A stretch of 64,000 nt of DNA from Pseudomonadota bacterium (GTDB taxonomy: Bacteria; Pseudomonadota; Gammaproteobacteria; Burkholderiales; Eutrophovitaceae). Shown here piece after piece: positions 28,101 through 35,765 of the stretch (position 1 is the stretch's first letter; every line of letters begins with the position of its first letter). The notes under the pieces are model-generated. The model had not been told where the DNA came from, made no database searches, and saw only the letters and a program-made list of their open reading frames with translations. The translations under genes and the position numbers were made by a program. Location: assembly GCA_027624715.1 (NCBI GenBank), contig JAQBTV010000002.1:1-64000 (forward strand), written 5' to 3'.

Positions 28101-28390
28101 TAAAGCGTTTCTTTATGCCGGGCAATTACCTTAAAGCTATGAATGAAGTTGCTTATGTGAATAATGACGGTAACATCAAGCGGATTGACCGTCTTGTTGA
28201 GTTTGATGATGAACTTTGGATTCTTGATTACAAAATTTCATCGGATCAAAGTGTGCACCCTAACCACGATATTCAAAGTCAATATAAAAAGCAGTTGACT
28301 CAATATCGCGATGACTTACTGCAGATTAAAAAGATGAAGCCGATTCGTATAGGGGTAGTTTTGAGTAGTGGTGAGCTGGTTGAGTTTTAA
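25115..28390 (+). CDS. AddA-like UvrD-family helicase-nuclease
   Basis: A 1091-residue SF1 helicase with a C-terminal nuclease. Walker A is EACAGSGKTWLL (about 31), motif II VDEFQDTNPIQW (about 396), motif III GDPKQSIYRFRR (about 430), motif V TIHGAKGLEAPIVF (about 781) and motif VI YVAVTRARQ (about 855). The nuclease core is RIDRLVEFDDELWILDYK (about 1022-1040). ATG at 25115 overlaps addB by 34 bp and has CAGGG upstream; a GTG at 25145 in a GTGA overlap is an alternative. It forms the motor of an AddAB-type recombination complex. Its end overlaps a convergent gene by 3 bp. Confidence 0.9.
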   Translation: MPKGFFLATRVNPRLSNKAFVLDPRNDVIIEACAGSGKTWLLTSRIIRLLLSGTKSSEILAITFTRKAAQEMRSRLTDWLRTLTISDDEQVREFLIERGVSLDDVDACIPRARKLYREYLSTPSGVNVNTFHGWFLQILQLAPWAAQSGRGRELSDSDGLILRDALELFFKNISFNRDVSDALDYLYGIYELQNTSEILERFVASRLDWWASLESSEIRETVLAWRSNQNKDPLDDFLCDQTFLSNFVEFKILIKKNKLPSEMEALEVLESIEAFDNPEGWFVCLQKLSKKRGLLQAMISRMGVADAESYVRVSADLKALVDQLKAVRVEWFAAQLDRAVKIVGDCLLKTFQSVKSSSNIIDFADLEWNVRSLLLDDDQADFVLHRLDSRYTHLLVDEFQDTNPIQWTILKSWIDASNQAGTAIKLFFVGDPKQSIYRFRRAEPRLFGVAEKLIVSDLGGRKVIQNQSYRNAPGITELVNTCFETRINNFVPQQSVYTELSSELAVLPLVEAVGPVDACDVSRWRNPLLSSRLEQMDDRYLQEGLMIGEKIHLLILSKAIDDEGGCRSIRFSDIMILLRRRTHLKSYEDALRTSGIPFFSQRNGSLLESLEIQSVISLLQFLLTPHVDHYLIHVLKSPIFSFDDAALKTFIKRGDQSIWSILVDGQGCEQSNSLAEFDSAVRCLSSWIKNIDTVPAHDLLDMIYGESDLINRYAGHALSHLAERVRSNLIAFLEYSLDFSAGRYPSLERFLEKIRLVRAEEGVGPGEGLQSASLNAVRIMTIHGAKGLEAPIVFLADADAAVGVDNWDILVDWTPGEKETNHFSVYSSKIQRGEARSELFARHEALNRVEDTNLLYVAVTRARQAFFVSGVAQPRENPNSWYSLLRDAIRQCSQNKGLDVVAEDIKLREKINSDSSSKDIIESDAVAEQFSLGTRKERCTNSDIEFGILVHKILETITADVDLISKEATQQLCGASSPNFDAAWDVSLRIVQAPQLKRFFMPGNYLKAMNEVAYVNNDGNIKRIDRLVEFDDELWILDYKISSDQSVHPNHDIQSQYKKQLTQYRDDLLQIKKMKPIRIGVVLSSGELVEF

Positions 28391-28767
28391 ATGGCGGCTT
28401 CAGCATCGATTATTTCTTTAGCATTTTTAAATGAGTCAATAGCTGCAGGTACTCCGCCATAAATAGCCACTTGTAATAAAATTTCGCGAATCTCTGCTGT
28501 CGTCACTCCGTTCCTAAGCGCGCCGCGAATATGCAACTTAAATTCATTGGGGCGATTGAGTATGGCTAACATCGCGATATTCAGCATGCTTCTGGTTTTT
28601 TTGGGCAGTTCCTCACGACCCCAAACAGCTCCCCAACAGTATTCACTCACAAGTCTTTGCATGGGTTCATTGAATTCGTTTGCATTTGCAAGCGATTTTT
28701 CCACGTATTCCGATCCTAAAACATCTTTTCTGATTTTCAGGCCTTTTTGGTATAAGTCATCATTCAT
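28387..28767 (-). CDS. Carboxymuconolactone decarboxylase family protein (PcaC-like)
   Basis: A 126-residue AhpD-fold protein with the PcaC-type pattern EYCWGAVWGREELPKKTRSM and a following LHIRGALRNGVTTAEIREIL block. PcaC decarboxylates 4-carboxymuconolactone in protocatechuate degradation, but many relatives serve other decarboxylations and no other pca gene is present. The start overlaps the end of the 3-hydroxyisobutyrate dehydrogenase-like gene by 8 bp, implying translational coupling in a catabolic operon. Its stop overlaps the convergent addA stop. Confidence 0.88.
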   Translation of the reverse strand: MNDDLYQKGLKIRKDVLGSEYVEKSLANANEFNEPMQRLVSEYCWGAVWGREELPKKTRSMLNIAMLAILNRPNEFKLHIRGALRNGVTTAEIREILLQVAIYGGVPAAIDSFKNAKEIIDAEAAI

Positions 28768-29680
28768 TATTTTCTCCTAGTGATTTTTTTCTGACTGCCA
28801 CTTGTGCCCAATTCTCAACTAAACGGCAAAGAGAGGTGAAATCTGAATCGTCGCCAAACTCGGCTTTTGTGGCAGCTAACATTTGTCGAACAGTTGAACC
28901 TAGAAACATCGGAATGCCCATCGCTTCTGCCTCATCAATACATAGGCTTATATCCTTGTACGAGAGTCCTGTTGAAAAGCCAAAGTCAAATGTTCCAGTA
29001 AGGACTGATTTAGGAAACTTATGCTCAGTCGCTGTGTTTTTACCAGTACTGGCATTAATAATTTCAAGCATCTGCTCTGGATCTAGACCCGCTTTAGTTC
29101 CCATAACCATGGCTTCGGACGTGATCGCAATTGCTGCGCATGATAGTAGGTTGTTTGCAAGCTTCATGGACTGGGCTTGGCCTGCACTTTCGCCGACGTG
29201 ATACGGTCTCCCGAAAATGTTTAAGAGATTCTGCTGTTCTTTGAATAGGATTTTTGGACACGCAACTATGACCGATAGTGTCCCTTCACGCGCACCTTTT
29301 ACGCCACCACTAATTGGACAATCAATGTAAGCTATTTTTTGTTTTTTAACTAGATCATTAATGAACTTTGCAGCTCTCGCTCCAATGGTTGAAAAGTCGA
29401 TGATCGTTTTAACTTGATCGCCATGTATCAAGCCTTTTTCTGAAGTCACTACCGCCTTAACAATATCTGGGTTTGGGAGACTAAGCATAATGACCTCCGC
29501 TCGGTGGCCCACATCGAGAGTAGATTTAGCACGTAGTCCGCCAAGGGCGACCGCGGCGTCCAATGCATCGTGGTTGGTGTCATAAATAATAATTTTTCTG
29601 CCAGACTCGATTAATCGTCGCAACATGGGTTGTCCCATCTTGCCTAAACCAATGAATCCTAGAGTTTGGTCTTTTGCCAT
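28760..29680 (-). CDS. 3-hydroxyisobutyrate dehydrogenase-family (beta-hydroxyacid) dehydrogenase
   Basis: A 306-residue NAD(P)-dependent beta-hydroxyacid dehydrogenase. The nucleotide motif is LGFIGLGKMGQPM at the start. The substrate motif DCPISGGVKGAREGTL and the catalytic Lys in QSMKLANNLLS are intact. The cofactor strand ends IIYDTN, where an Asp suggests NAD+. Candidates include 3-hydroxyisobutyrate, tartronate semialdehyde or 2-(hydroxymethyl)glutarate-type substrates. It overlaps the CMD-like gene downstream and lies 49 bp from the SDR gene upstream, all on one strand. Confidence 0.9.
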   Translation of the reverse strand: MAKDQTLGFIGLGKMGQPMLRRLIESGRKIIIYDTNHDALDAAVALGGLRAKSTLDVGHRAEVIMLSLPNPDIVKAVVTSEKGLIHGDQVKTIIDFSTIGARAAKFINDLVKKQKIAYIDCPISGGVKGAREGTLSVIVACPKILFKEQQNLLNIFGRPYHVGESAGQAQSMKLANNLLSCAAIAITSEAMVMGTKAGLDPEQMLEIINASTGKNTATEHKFPKSVLTGTFDFGFSTGLSYKDISLCIDEAEAMGIPMFLGSTVRQMLAATKAEFGDDSDFTSLCRLVENWAQVAVRKKSLGENNE

Positions 29681-29729
29681 AAAAGCTCCGCTAATTTTAA
29701 AGGTTTTTCTAAAATCGAAGCTGTAGTTG

Positions 29730-30500
29730 CTAGATGGGTATGCCTAAGTGTAGCCCAGCATCTACGAGAATGGTTTCTCCTGTGACCAATCTAGCTGAGG
29801 AGAGCAACCAAATAACGCTATCGGCAATATCCTCAGGCGTTGCTGCGGACCTTAAGGGTACTGTTTTTTCATAATTTTCAAGAAATGATTTATATTCTTT
29901 TTTCGAGAAGCGTTTTGAGTGCCACTCGGTATCTACAAGCCCAGGGCATACTGCATTGATGCGGATCTCCGGAGCCAGTGCACGGGCAAGTGCGACGGTC
30001 ATTGCATTTAACGCTGCTTTGGAAGCGATGTATGCGGTAGAAGATCCAATTGCTTTTATTCCAGCAATAGAGGAGATGTTCACGACAGAGCCACGTGACG
30101 TTTTGAGATGCTCGGCGCACGCGCGAATCATCTGGTAGGAACCAACTACGTTGGTCGAGTATAAATCGATGAAGTCATTGGAGCTCAGAGCTTCGAGATC
30201 TCGAGGTGCGGCGAATTTGGTGATGCCTGCGTTATTAACCAGCCCATCAATCCTCCCCCATCTCTCTATTGCCTCGGCGGCTATTTTTTTGCAATCATCA
30301 TCTAGGACGACATTACCTTGCGTCGTAATTGCGTCGCCTCCTAATTGTTTGCACTTTTTCGCTACTGCAAGCGCGCCTACTTGGCTTTTGTTGTAGTTAA
30401 TGACTACTCGGGCGCCACATTTAGCCAAAACTTGCGCGCAGGCTGCGCCAACTCCAGTGCCCCCTCCGGTAATAATGATGACAGCGCCCTTTAGGTCCAT
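29730..30500 (-). CDS. Short-chain dehydrogenase/reductase
   Basis: A 256-residue classical SDR. IITGGGTGVGAACAQVLAK is the cofactor loop, followed by NYNKSQ after beta2 (basic rather than acidic context, suggesting NADP(H)). NNAG, NISSIAG (catalytic Ser) and YIASKAALNAM (Tyr, Lys) follow, ending LVDAGLHLG. The substrate is not evident. It lies 17 bp downstream of the D-aminoacylase-like gene and upstream of the HIBADH-like gene, so it probably belongs to that four-gene run. Confidence 0.88.
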   Translation of the reverse strand: MDLKGAVIIITGGGTGVGAACAQVLAKCGARVVINYNKSQVGALAVAKKCKQLGGDAITTQGNVVLDDDCKKIAAEAIERWGRIDGLVNNAGITKFAAPRDLEALSSNDFIDLYSTNVVGSYQMIRACAEHLKTSRGSVVNISSIAGIKAIGSSTAYIASKAALNAMTVALARALAPEIRINAVCPGLVDTEWHSKRFSKKEYKSFLENYEKTVPLRSAATPEDIADSVIWLLSSARLVTGETILVDAGLHLGIPI

Positions 30501-30517
30501 ATTGATTACCTTATGTT

Positions 30518-32206
30518 CTATCTTATAAGGCGTCCTGGTAGATTTCCAGTTTGTTCGTCTTGATGAATAATTTCTGTTCCAGATACAAATGTGTGACGGT
30601 AACCTCGCGCTCTTTGAATTAAGCGTTTTCCACCGGCAGGTAAATCATAGACAATCTCAGTATCTAATAACGATAACTGTTCATAATCAATAACATTAAG
30701 GTCTGCTTTGTATCCAGCTTGAATCAACCCTCGATCGAGAAGTCCATAGCCACTTGCGCTAATGGACGTATGTTTCTTTACTAAAAATTCTAAAGGAATT
30801 GTTGGTCCTCGTTTCCTGTCACGACTCCAGTGCGACAGCAAATAGGTTGGCGCACCCTCATCGCACACAGTACACACATGTGCTCCTCCATCACCGAGAC
30901 CCATGATAGTGCCTTCGTCAAGCAACATTTCTCTTATTACCTCAAGATCACCATCAAAATAGTTTTCGAAAGTATGCGCCAGTAGCCCTTTGCCTTCGTT
31001 TTGAAGCATTCTGTCTAGGGCCACCTCGAAAGGACTTACGCTTTTCTTCCGAGCAATTTCGCAGATGTTATCTTCTGGTGAGGGCTCGTAATCAAACCCT
31101 TTATTCATTAAGAACGTCCTGGGCAACCATTCTTTAATCCGTCTTGTATGTTCGTCGTTAGGCAATTGGTGGATTAAATTGTGACGCAACTGTGCGTCAT
31201 TTTTTATTCTTGAAAGACGTTCTAAAGGTGTGAGTGATGACAATTGTATCCATTTCGGATGCGTCGAAAACGGATTAATTGTGGTTTCGAGCCCCATAAT
31301 GAGGACGATGGGTCGACAGCCTACTTGACCGGTGACGTTCAGACCTTGCGCTCGGGCTTGATGGATTTGATCTCGAGTTTGTCGCCAAAGATCGGGAGAA
31401 TTATTAGTCTGGAGAAGTAGGATAGACAGAGGACGACCTGACACTTCGCTGACCATGCGCATGATTTCAAATTCACCTGGACCAAAGTCGGAGTTAACCT
31501 CAATAATCCCTTTGTCAGCACGTTTCATAGCAAGGGCTAATCCAAGGAGTTCAGCATGTTTTGCCGATAGGCTCGGCGTATTTTTTCCGTCACGACTCAA
31601 GTGTTTGGTTGTTCTGGACGTGGTAAATCCAATAGCTCCAGCGGTTAATGATTCCTCGAGCATCAAGCCCATAGACTCTATTTCTTCATCAGTGGGAATT
31701 GCATGGTGATCCGCTCCTCTTTCACCCATCACATAAAATCGCAGGGGGCCGTGCGGTACTTGAGCACCGATATCTATAGCTTTGGGGGACGAGTCAAGAA
31801 CATCGAGGTATTGCGGAAAGGATTCCCAATTAAAATCCACACCTTCTGATAACACGGATCCAGGTATGTCTTCGACTCCTTCCATTAGATTGATCAGGTA
31901 GGGAACATCGTTTTTTCTAACTGGAGCGAATCCAACCCCACAATTTCCAAACACAGCAGTAGTGACGCCGTGAAACGTCGAAGGGGTTAAATACGGATCC
32001 CAGGTGACTTGCCCATCATAGTGTGTGTGTACATCAACGAATCCTGGGGTGACAAGGAGGCCATCCGCATCGACAATTCGTGCCGCTATGCCTAGATTAT
32101 TGCCAACGCCATTTATGAGTCCATCTTTAATAGAGATGTCTCCTACGAATCGATCTTGTCCTGATCCATCGATAATTATTCCGTTTTTGATTAAAAGGTC
32201 ATTCAT
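30518..32206 (-). CDS. N-acyl-D-amino-acid deacylase family amidohydrolase
   Basis: A 562-residue amidohydrolase-superfamily enzyme. The N-terminal beta-sandwich (LIKNGIIIDGSGQDRFVGDI) is followed by the metal motif VDVHTHYDGQVTWD, and later GNCGVGFAP (Cys ligand of D-aminoacylases) and GLGDGGAHV with the catalytic Asp. D-aminoacylases hydrolyse N-acyl-D-amino acids, but the large related group includes dihydroorotase- and hydantoinase-like enzymes. As first gene of the CMD/HIBADH/SDR run it probably begins a catabolic pathway for an amide or a cyclic compound. A 26-bp gap separates it from the pseudoprotease gene upstream on the same strand. Confidence 0.87.
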   Translation of the reverse strand: MNDLLIKNGIIIDGSGQDRFVGDISIKDGLINGVGNNLGIAARIVDADGLLVTPGFVDVHTHYDGQVTWDPYLTPSTFHGVTTAVFGNCGVGFAPVRKNDVPYLINLMEGVEDIPGSVLSEGVDFNWESFPQYLDVLDSSPKAIDIGAQVPHGPLRFYVMGERGADHHAIPTDEEIESMGLMLEESLTAGAIGFTTSRTTKHLSRDGKNTPSLSAKHAELLGLALAMKRADKGIIEVNSDFGPGEFEIMRMVSEVSGRPLSILLLQTNNSPDLWRQTRDQIHQARAQGLNVTGQVGCRPIVLIMGLETTINPFSTHPKWIQLSSLTPLERLSRIKNDAQLRHNLIHQLPNDEHTRRIKEWLPRTFLMNKGFDYEPSPEDNICEIARKKSVSPFEVALDRMLQNEGKGLLAHTFENYFDGDLEVIREMLLDEGTIMGLGDGGAHVCTVCDEGAPTYLLSHWSRDRKRGPTIPLEFLVKKHTSISASGYGLLDRGLIQAGYKADLNVIDYEQLSLLDTEIVYDLPAGGKRLIQRARGYRHTFVSGTEIIHQDEQTGNLPGRLIR

Positions 32207-32232
32207 CTGAGTATCTTACCAGCGAGTTTTTT

Positions 32233-33207
32233 TTAATGAGTTTTTGGTTTAAGAAGAAAATCATTTCTATCTACCGAATTAATTATAAATTGTAAGTAGT
32301 TTCCTTCTCGGTTTATATTTAGTGGCACTGAAACCCCTGCGGATCCAAGATTCCAAACAGATCGAAAGAAATTAGCGAGAGTAGACGTCTTGTCCTCGCC
32401 AATAGATATGATTTGATCTCCTTGTAAGATACCAGCGAGTTCCGCAGGGCCGTAACGAGCTAAGCTACTCACTATTAATTTCCCACCAATTTCCACTGTG
32501 TACATGCCGATCCAAGGCCTGGCAGGGGTTAATGGTCGTCCGAATTCTAATAGGTCACTTAGGATTGGTTCTAAAAGGTGGGTGGGTATAGCGAGATTGC
32601 CTTGTTGGCTTTGTCCTTCAAAAACTTCTTGAAGAAACAGTGAGCCTATTCCTATGACATGTCCTCGTCCATTAAATATGGCGGCGCCTCCCCATTGCGG
32701 ATGGGGTGGCGAGGTGTAGATTGCTTCATCTAAAACATATTCCCAGTACCCAGCGAATTCGTCGACACGGACAATTTTTGAATGAAGGGCATGCTCAAGA
32801 CCTCCGTGACTGACAAAGTAAACATCATCGGATGGCTTCATCAGATTACTTGTCTCGAGGTTTGAGGGCTCAATATGTAACTTTCCAAGAGCCTGTATCA
32901 AACCAAGTCCAGTCGCTTGATCATAAGCTACAACGTGTCCTGGGACACTTTGGTTAAGGTTCGTTGTTATCCAGACTGATTCGGCTTCCGTCAGAAGGTA
33001 GCCTACTGTAAGGATTAACCCATGTTCGTTAATCAAGACGCCACTGCCGATGCGTTCTGTTCCAAGAATGTCGGCCGTGAATGCTTCGGCCGATATCGCC
33101 GTTCGAACCTTTACAACAGAATTCACTGCTCTACTGAGGTTGAACGTCAGATTTTTTGAACTAGGCCTCAAAGATTGAGGGAATGTCCACTCGTCGGTAT
33201 TTTGCAT
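32233..33207 (-). CDS. HtrA-fold pseudoprotease with PDZ domain (catalytic triad lost)
   Basis: A 324-residue protein aligning along its length with trypsin-like S1C domain plus one PDZ (about 220-310), but with no signal peptide. All three catalytic positions are changed: the His site reads LTVGYLL (Tyr70), the Asp site DQATGLGLIQ (Gly100) and the Ser site PHPQWGGAAI (Trp172). The flanking HtrA framework (RIGSGVLINEHGLILT and DQIISIG) is intact, so this is not random decay. I recall a conserved family of such proteins in proteobacteria, often annotated as serine protease. A non-proteolytic binding or scaffold role is inferred. It heads the minus-strand catabolic run. Confidence 0.85.
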   Translation of the reverse strand: MQNTDEWTFPQSLRPSSKNLTFNLSRAVNSVVKVRTAISAEAFTADILGTERIGSGVLINEHGLILTVGYLLTEAESVWITTNLNQSVPGHVVAYDQATGLGLIQALGKLHIEPSNLETSNLMKPSDDVYFVSHGGLEHALHSKIVRVDEFAGYWEYVLDEAIYTSPPHPQWGGAAIFNGRGHVIGIGSLFLQEVFEGQSQQGNLAIPTHLLEPILSDLLEFGRPLTPARPWIGMYTVEIGGKLIVSSLARYGPAELAGILQGDQIISIGEDKTSTLANFFRSVWNLGSAGVSVPLNINREGNYLQFIINSVDRNDFLLKPKTH

Positions 33208-33442
33208 AGCGAATTCGGTTAATTGTACTATCTGTCTGGGCGGTCTCTTTTTATTTCACGCGGAACCCAAACGGTTAAAGAATAGAGTCAGCCGCTAATC
33301 GCGGCCTATTTCGCAAGCATAGACCACTTGATTTTTTAACTTTAGCCCCAATCTATGTTTGTAACAAGACGCCTTGCCATGAACTCCTAACAAAATGAAC
33401 AGGAGCGCTCAAAACAAAATTTCTGCTACCTAAGGAATTGTC

Positions 33443-34333
33443 ATGATTGCATATCTTATTCTGATTCATCGATATCCAGAACAATTTAAACGAATGTTTA
33501 AAGCAATCTATCATCCTCTTAATCATTATCTAGTTCATATAGATAAAAATGCAGGATATGAGCTTTTTGAAAATATTCAACTTTTTTTAAACGATTACCC
33601 GAACGCCACTACCCTTAAACAAGAGAAAGCATTATGGGGTGGTTATAGCTTAGTAAATATCGTACTTAGAGGAATGGTACATCTTTTAGAAACAAGTAAA
33701 GATTGGACGTATTTCATTAATCTTAGCGGCCAAGATTTCCCATTAAAAACCCAGGAGTTTATCCGTCAATTTTTAACTGAAAATTCAGGTAAAGAATACA
33801 TTCGCGCATTCAATCAAGCTCAAATTCGCCCAGAAACTATGCATAGAGTATTAGACATATGCTTTGAGTTCGGAAACCGTATATATAGACCAAATATTTC
33901 TCGAAGATTCCTTAAAGGTGTGACTCCATATATTGGAACACAATGGATGATTGTAAGTAGAAGTTTTTGTGAGTTTGTATCAACGAGTACTGAGACTACG
34001 CGATACAAAAAATTCTACAAAAATTCATTTATATCAGATGAAGGTTTTTTCCAAACTATCATGATGAATAACGATTGCCATGGAGATATAGTACAAGATG
34101 ATTTACGTTTTATTGATTGGGTTCCTGATGGAATGATCAAACTAAGGCCACGCACTTTTACTACCGCCGATACAAGACAGCTTATTATCAATTCTAATCT
34201 ATTTGCTCGAAAATTTGATTCTACAGAGGATGCTGTTGTATTAGATGAAATTGAACTTCATTTAAGTGGCGGATTTCAGTACGAACTGCAACACGGTTTA
34301 ACGAGGTGTGAAACACCTCGTGGGGTGTCTTGA
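33443..34333 (+). CDS. GT14-type glycosyltransferase (core-2/I-branching family), C-terminus altered by IS30 fragment
   Basis: A 296-residue protein of the beta-1,6-N-acetylglucosaminyltransferase / xylosyltransferase-like family. MIAYLILIHRYPEQF and YLVHIDKN form the nucleotide-sugar N-terminus, followed by WGGYSLV, FINLSGQDFPL (family signature) and GTQWMIVSR. The gene is visibly more AT-rich than its neighbours. The last 18 or so residues (from about YELQHGLTRCETPRGVS) are encoded by the antisense of an IS30 transposase end, so the native C-terminus has been replaced. Function may survive, as most of the fold is present. It probably acts on a surface polysaccharide. AAGGAA at 33433-33438 serves as Shine-Dalgarno. 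Confidence 0.82.
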   Translation: MIAYLILIHRYPEQFKRMFKAIYHPLNHYLVHIDKNAGYELFENIQLFLNDYPNATTLKQEKALWGGYSLVNIVLRGMVHLLETSKDWTYFINLSGQDFPLKTQEFIRQFLTENSGKEYIRAFNQAQIRPETMHRVLDICFEFGNRIYRPNISRRFLKGVTPYIGTQWMIVSRSFCEFVSTSTETTRYKKFYKNSFISDEGFFQTIMMNNDCHGDIVQDDLRFIDWVPDGMIKLRPRTFTTADTRQLIINSNLFARKFDSTEDAVVLDEIELHLSGGFQYELQHGLTRCETPRGVS

Positions 34334-34436
34334 ATCCCAGCCGCTTTCTGGGCCGGTGATTCAATCTGTTTTTGATCATAGTCAACTCCTCATCGGTGAC
34401 ACTTTCCATGCGCCGCTTCTTGGGAATGTATTTGGC
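34278..34436 (-). mobile_element. IS30-family transposase C-terminal fragment
   Basis: On the minus strand this reads YIPKKRRMESVTDEELTMIK, NRLNHRPRKRLGFKTPHEVF, HTSLNRVAVRT, which is the well-known end of IS30-family transposases (NRLNHRPRKxLGFxTPxEVF). Normal elements stop right after RT; here the frame runs on into the glycosyltransferase gene and stops at 34221. The upstream DDE portion and the left end are missing and no terminal inverted repeats were found, so it is a non-mobile remnant. Its edge defines the glycosyltransferase truncation. Confidence 0.85.
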
Positions 34437-34486
34437 ATTCCCCCAAACCTGTAGGCACTTTCACAGATGCGGATTTTCCGATCCAG

Positions 34487-34708
34487 TCAAACCCAACCCT
34501 GCCGCCACACGCTGTCGTCTTGCAAGTCACGCCAAGCAATGACCTGCACAGCTTTGGAAAACACCGCTTCGATCTCCACCTGTTCAATGGGATCGGCGGG
34601 CTGTTCGGGTTGAATGACGCGGCTGACCAAAAAGTGCTTTTGCTTGGCCACGGGTTTGACAGCTGTCCACTTGGTCAGCAGCAATTTTTTGGGGTTGAGC
34701 GGGTTCAT
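34487..34708 (-). CDS. TIGR02450-family Trp-rich conserved protein
   Basis: A 73-residue protein beginning MNPLNPKKLLLTKWTAVKP and continuing KHFLVSRV, the signature of the TIGR02450 family (NPKKLLxSKWTAVxPxxKEKHFLV). The end is basic-aromatic (RDLQDDSVWRQGWV). A GAGGGA Shine-Dalgarno precedes the ATG. Function is unknown. The gene is GC-richer than all around it and sits between a gene remnant and the IS30 fragment, so it probably arrived with them from another organism. Confidence 0.8.
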   Translation of the reverse strand: MNPLNPKKLLLTKWTAVKPVAKQKHFLVSRVIQPEQPADPIEQVEIEAVFSKAVQVIAWRDLQDDSVWRQGWV

Positions 34709-34727
34709 ACTCGAATTCCCTCAGGGC

Positions 34728-34802
34728 TTGCCCATTTTCAGCACCACCGCCTCGGCCAGTTCGATCACCGCCATGGCATAGTAGCTGCTGAGGACAGCTT
34801 AA
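34728..34802 (-). pseudogene. C-terminal fragment of an unidentified gene
   Basis: Just upstream of the TIGR02450 gene on the same strand an open frame reads AVLSSYYAMAVIELAEAVV, LKMGKP, then TGA. It is helical and GC-rich like its neighbour, and has no start: the foreign GC-rich patch ends abruptly at about 34802, where AT-rich host-like sequence resumes. I take it as the tail of the gene that preceded TIGR02450 in the donor. Too short to name. Confidence 0.45.
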
Positions 34803-34865
34803 AATCATTTTTTCTATTGGCAGTCTTTGCCTTAATAACGCAATACCTTTTAAGATGGTCGTTTT

Positions 34866-35657
34866 TTATATTGAGGCGGTTTGTTCAAGCTCGGCACCTT
34901 GGTCGGATAGAAATTGGCTCTTGATATGACTTTGATCGTATCCGTTAAAGAGATGTCCTAGCAAGCCGCGATCAAGGTCGCTGGTACCCATATACCAATC
35001 TGTGATTGGATAGGTTAAATTCATATTTCTGGCCATCATAATATGTTGGCTGTGGTGCGCGGCGTGGTGTCGACGAATTGTATTCACTAGAGGGCAATTG
35101 CGAACAAACCAATTCTCCTTAACGTGGCAACATAAATGAAAGGTTTCATAGTTTAAGTAATAAAAAGGCGTGGAAAGCATCAGTATATATCCAGCATTCG
35201 GGCTCCACAATTGACCTATCAGGAATGCTGGAGGGACAGTTCCAATCAGGAAAATTAACAGGGCATAAGGTGGAAATAAAACAATGCGCCATTCCCGGTT
35301 TGTATCGTACGTCATTCTTCTTGAGGTGAAATATTGGTGATGCTGATGTACATGTCGGTGAAACACTGGGATTATGGCCCCACCGAACCCCTTGATTGGT
35401 TTATGCATTGCATTTTTATGAATCCACCATTCGTTGAAGTTATAAATGATGACAATGGGTATTATCAATGAAATTTCTAACCAGTTAGGATTTTTAATGT
35501 GCCGCATACAAAAGGCTATGACGAGGAGTCCGGGCGCATATATTGATAGGAGGTGTCCCCAGCCTGTATACCAATTGGCTATATTTTTTTTATACTCGTC
35601 ACGGAATAGACGTTGTTTTTCCGTCATTTCTCCAGAAAATAAATTTTGGTCAGACAT
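34866..35657 (-). CDS. Fatty acid hydroxylase/sterol desaturase superfamily membrane protein
   Basis: A 263-residue integral-membrane di-iron protein. Histidine clusters match the superfamily: HKNAMH, then HRHVHQHH, and RRHHAAHH near the C-terminus, with about four membrane helices (about 33-50, 63-82, 125-150 and 155-175). Members hydroxylate fatty acids, sterols or carotenoids using O2. The substrate cannot be judged; no ceramide, hopanoid or carotenoid gene is nearby. AGGAAG in the leader (minus strand, upstream of 35657) is a good Shine-Dalgarno. The C-terminus lies 64 bp from the foreign patch. Confidence 0.87.
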   Translation of the reverse strand: MSDQNLFSGEMTEKQRLFRDEYKKNIANWYTGWGHLLSIYAPGLLVIAFCMRHIKNPNWLEISLIIPIVIIYNFNEWWIHKNAMHKPIKGFGGAIIPVFHRHVHQHHQYFTSRRMTYDTNREWRIVLFPPYALLIFLIGTVPPAFLIGQLWSPNAGYILMLSTPFYYLNYETFHLCCHVKENWFVRNCPLVNTIRRHHAAHHSQHIMMARNMNLTYPITDWYMGTSDLDRGLLGHLFNGYDQSHIKSQFLSDQGAELEQTASI

Positions 35658-35765
35658 CTTTACTTCCTTTTTATTGTGCGTGACAACTCTCGCGAATGTT
35701 TGTCGTTGCTTAAAATGAATGCGTCATTTATTCTATATTGAAATCCCATAAACTTAAAAAGTTAT

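Noticed and set aside
34221-34436. Complete IS30 element
   Set aside because: Only the last third of the transposase remains and no terminal inverted repeats or target-site duplication could be found.
34520-34924. 134-codon plus-strand ORF in the foreign patch
   Set aside because: It is antisense to the TIGR02450 gene and spans the mosaic boundary; it lacks a recognisable domain.
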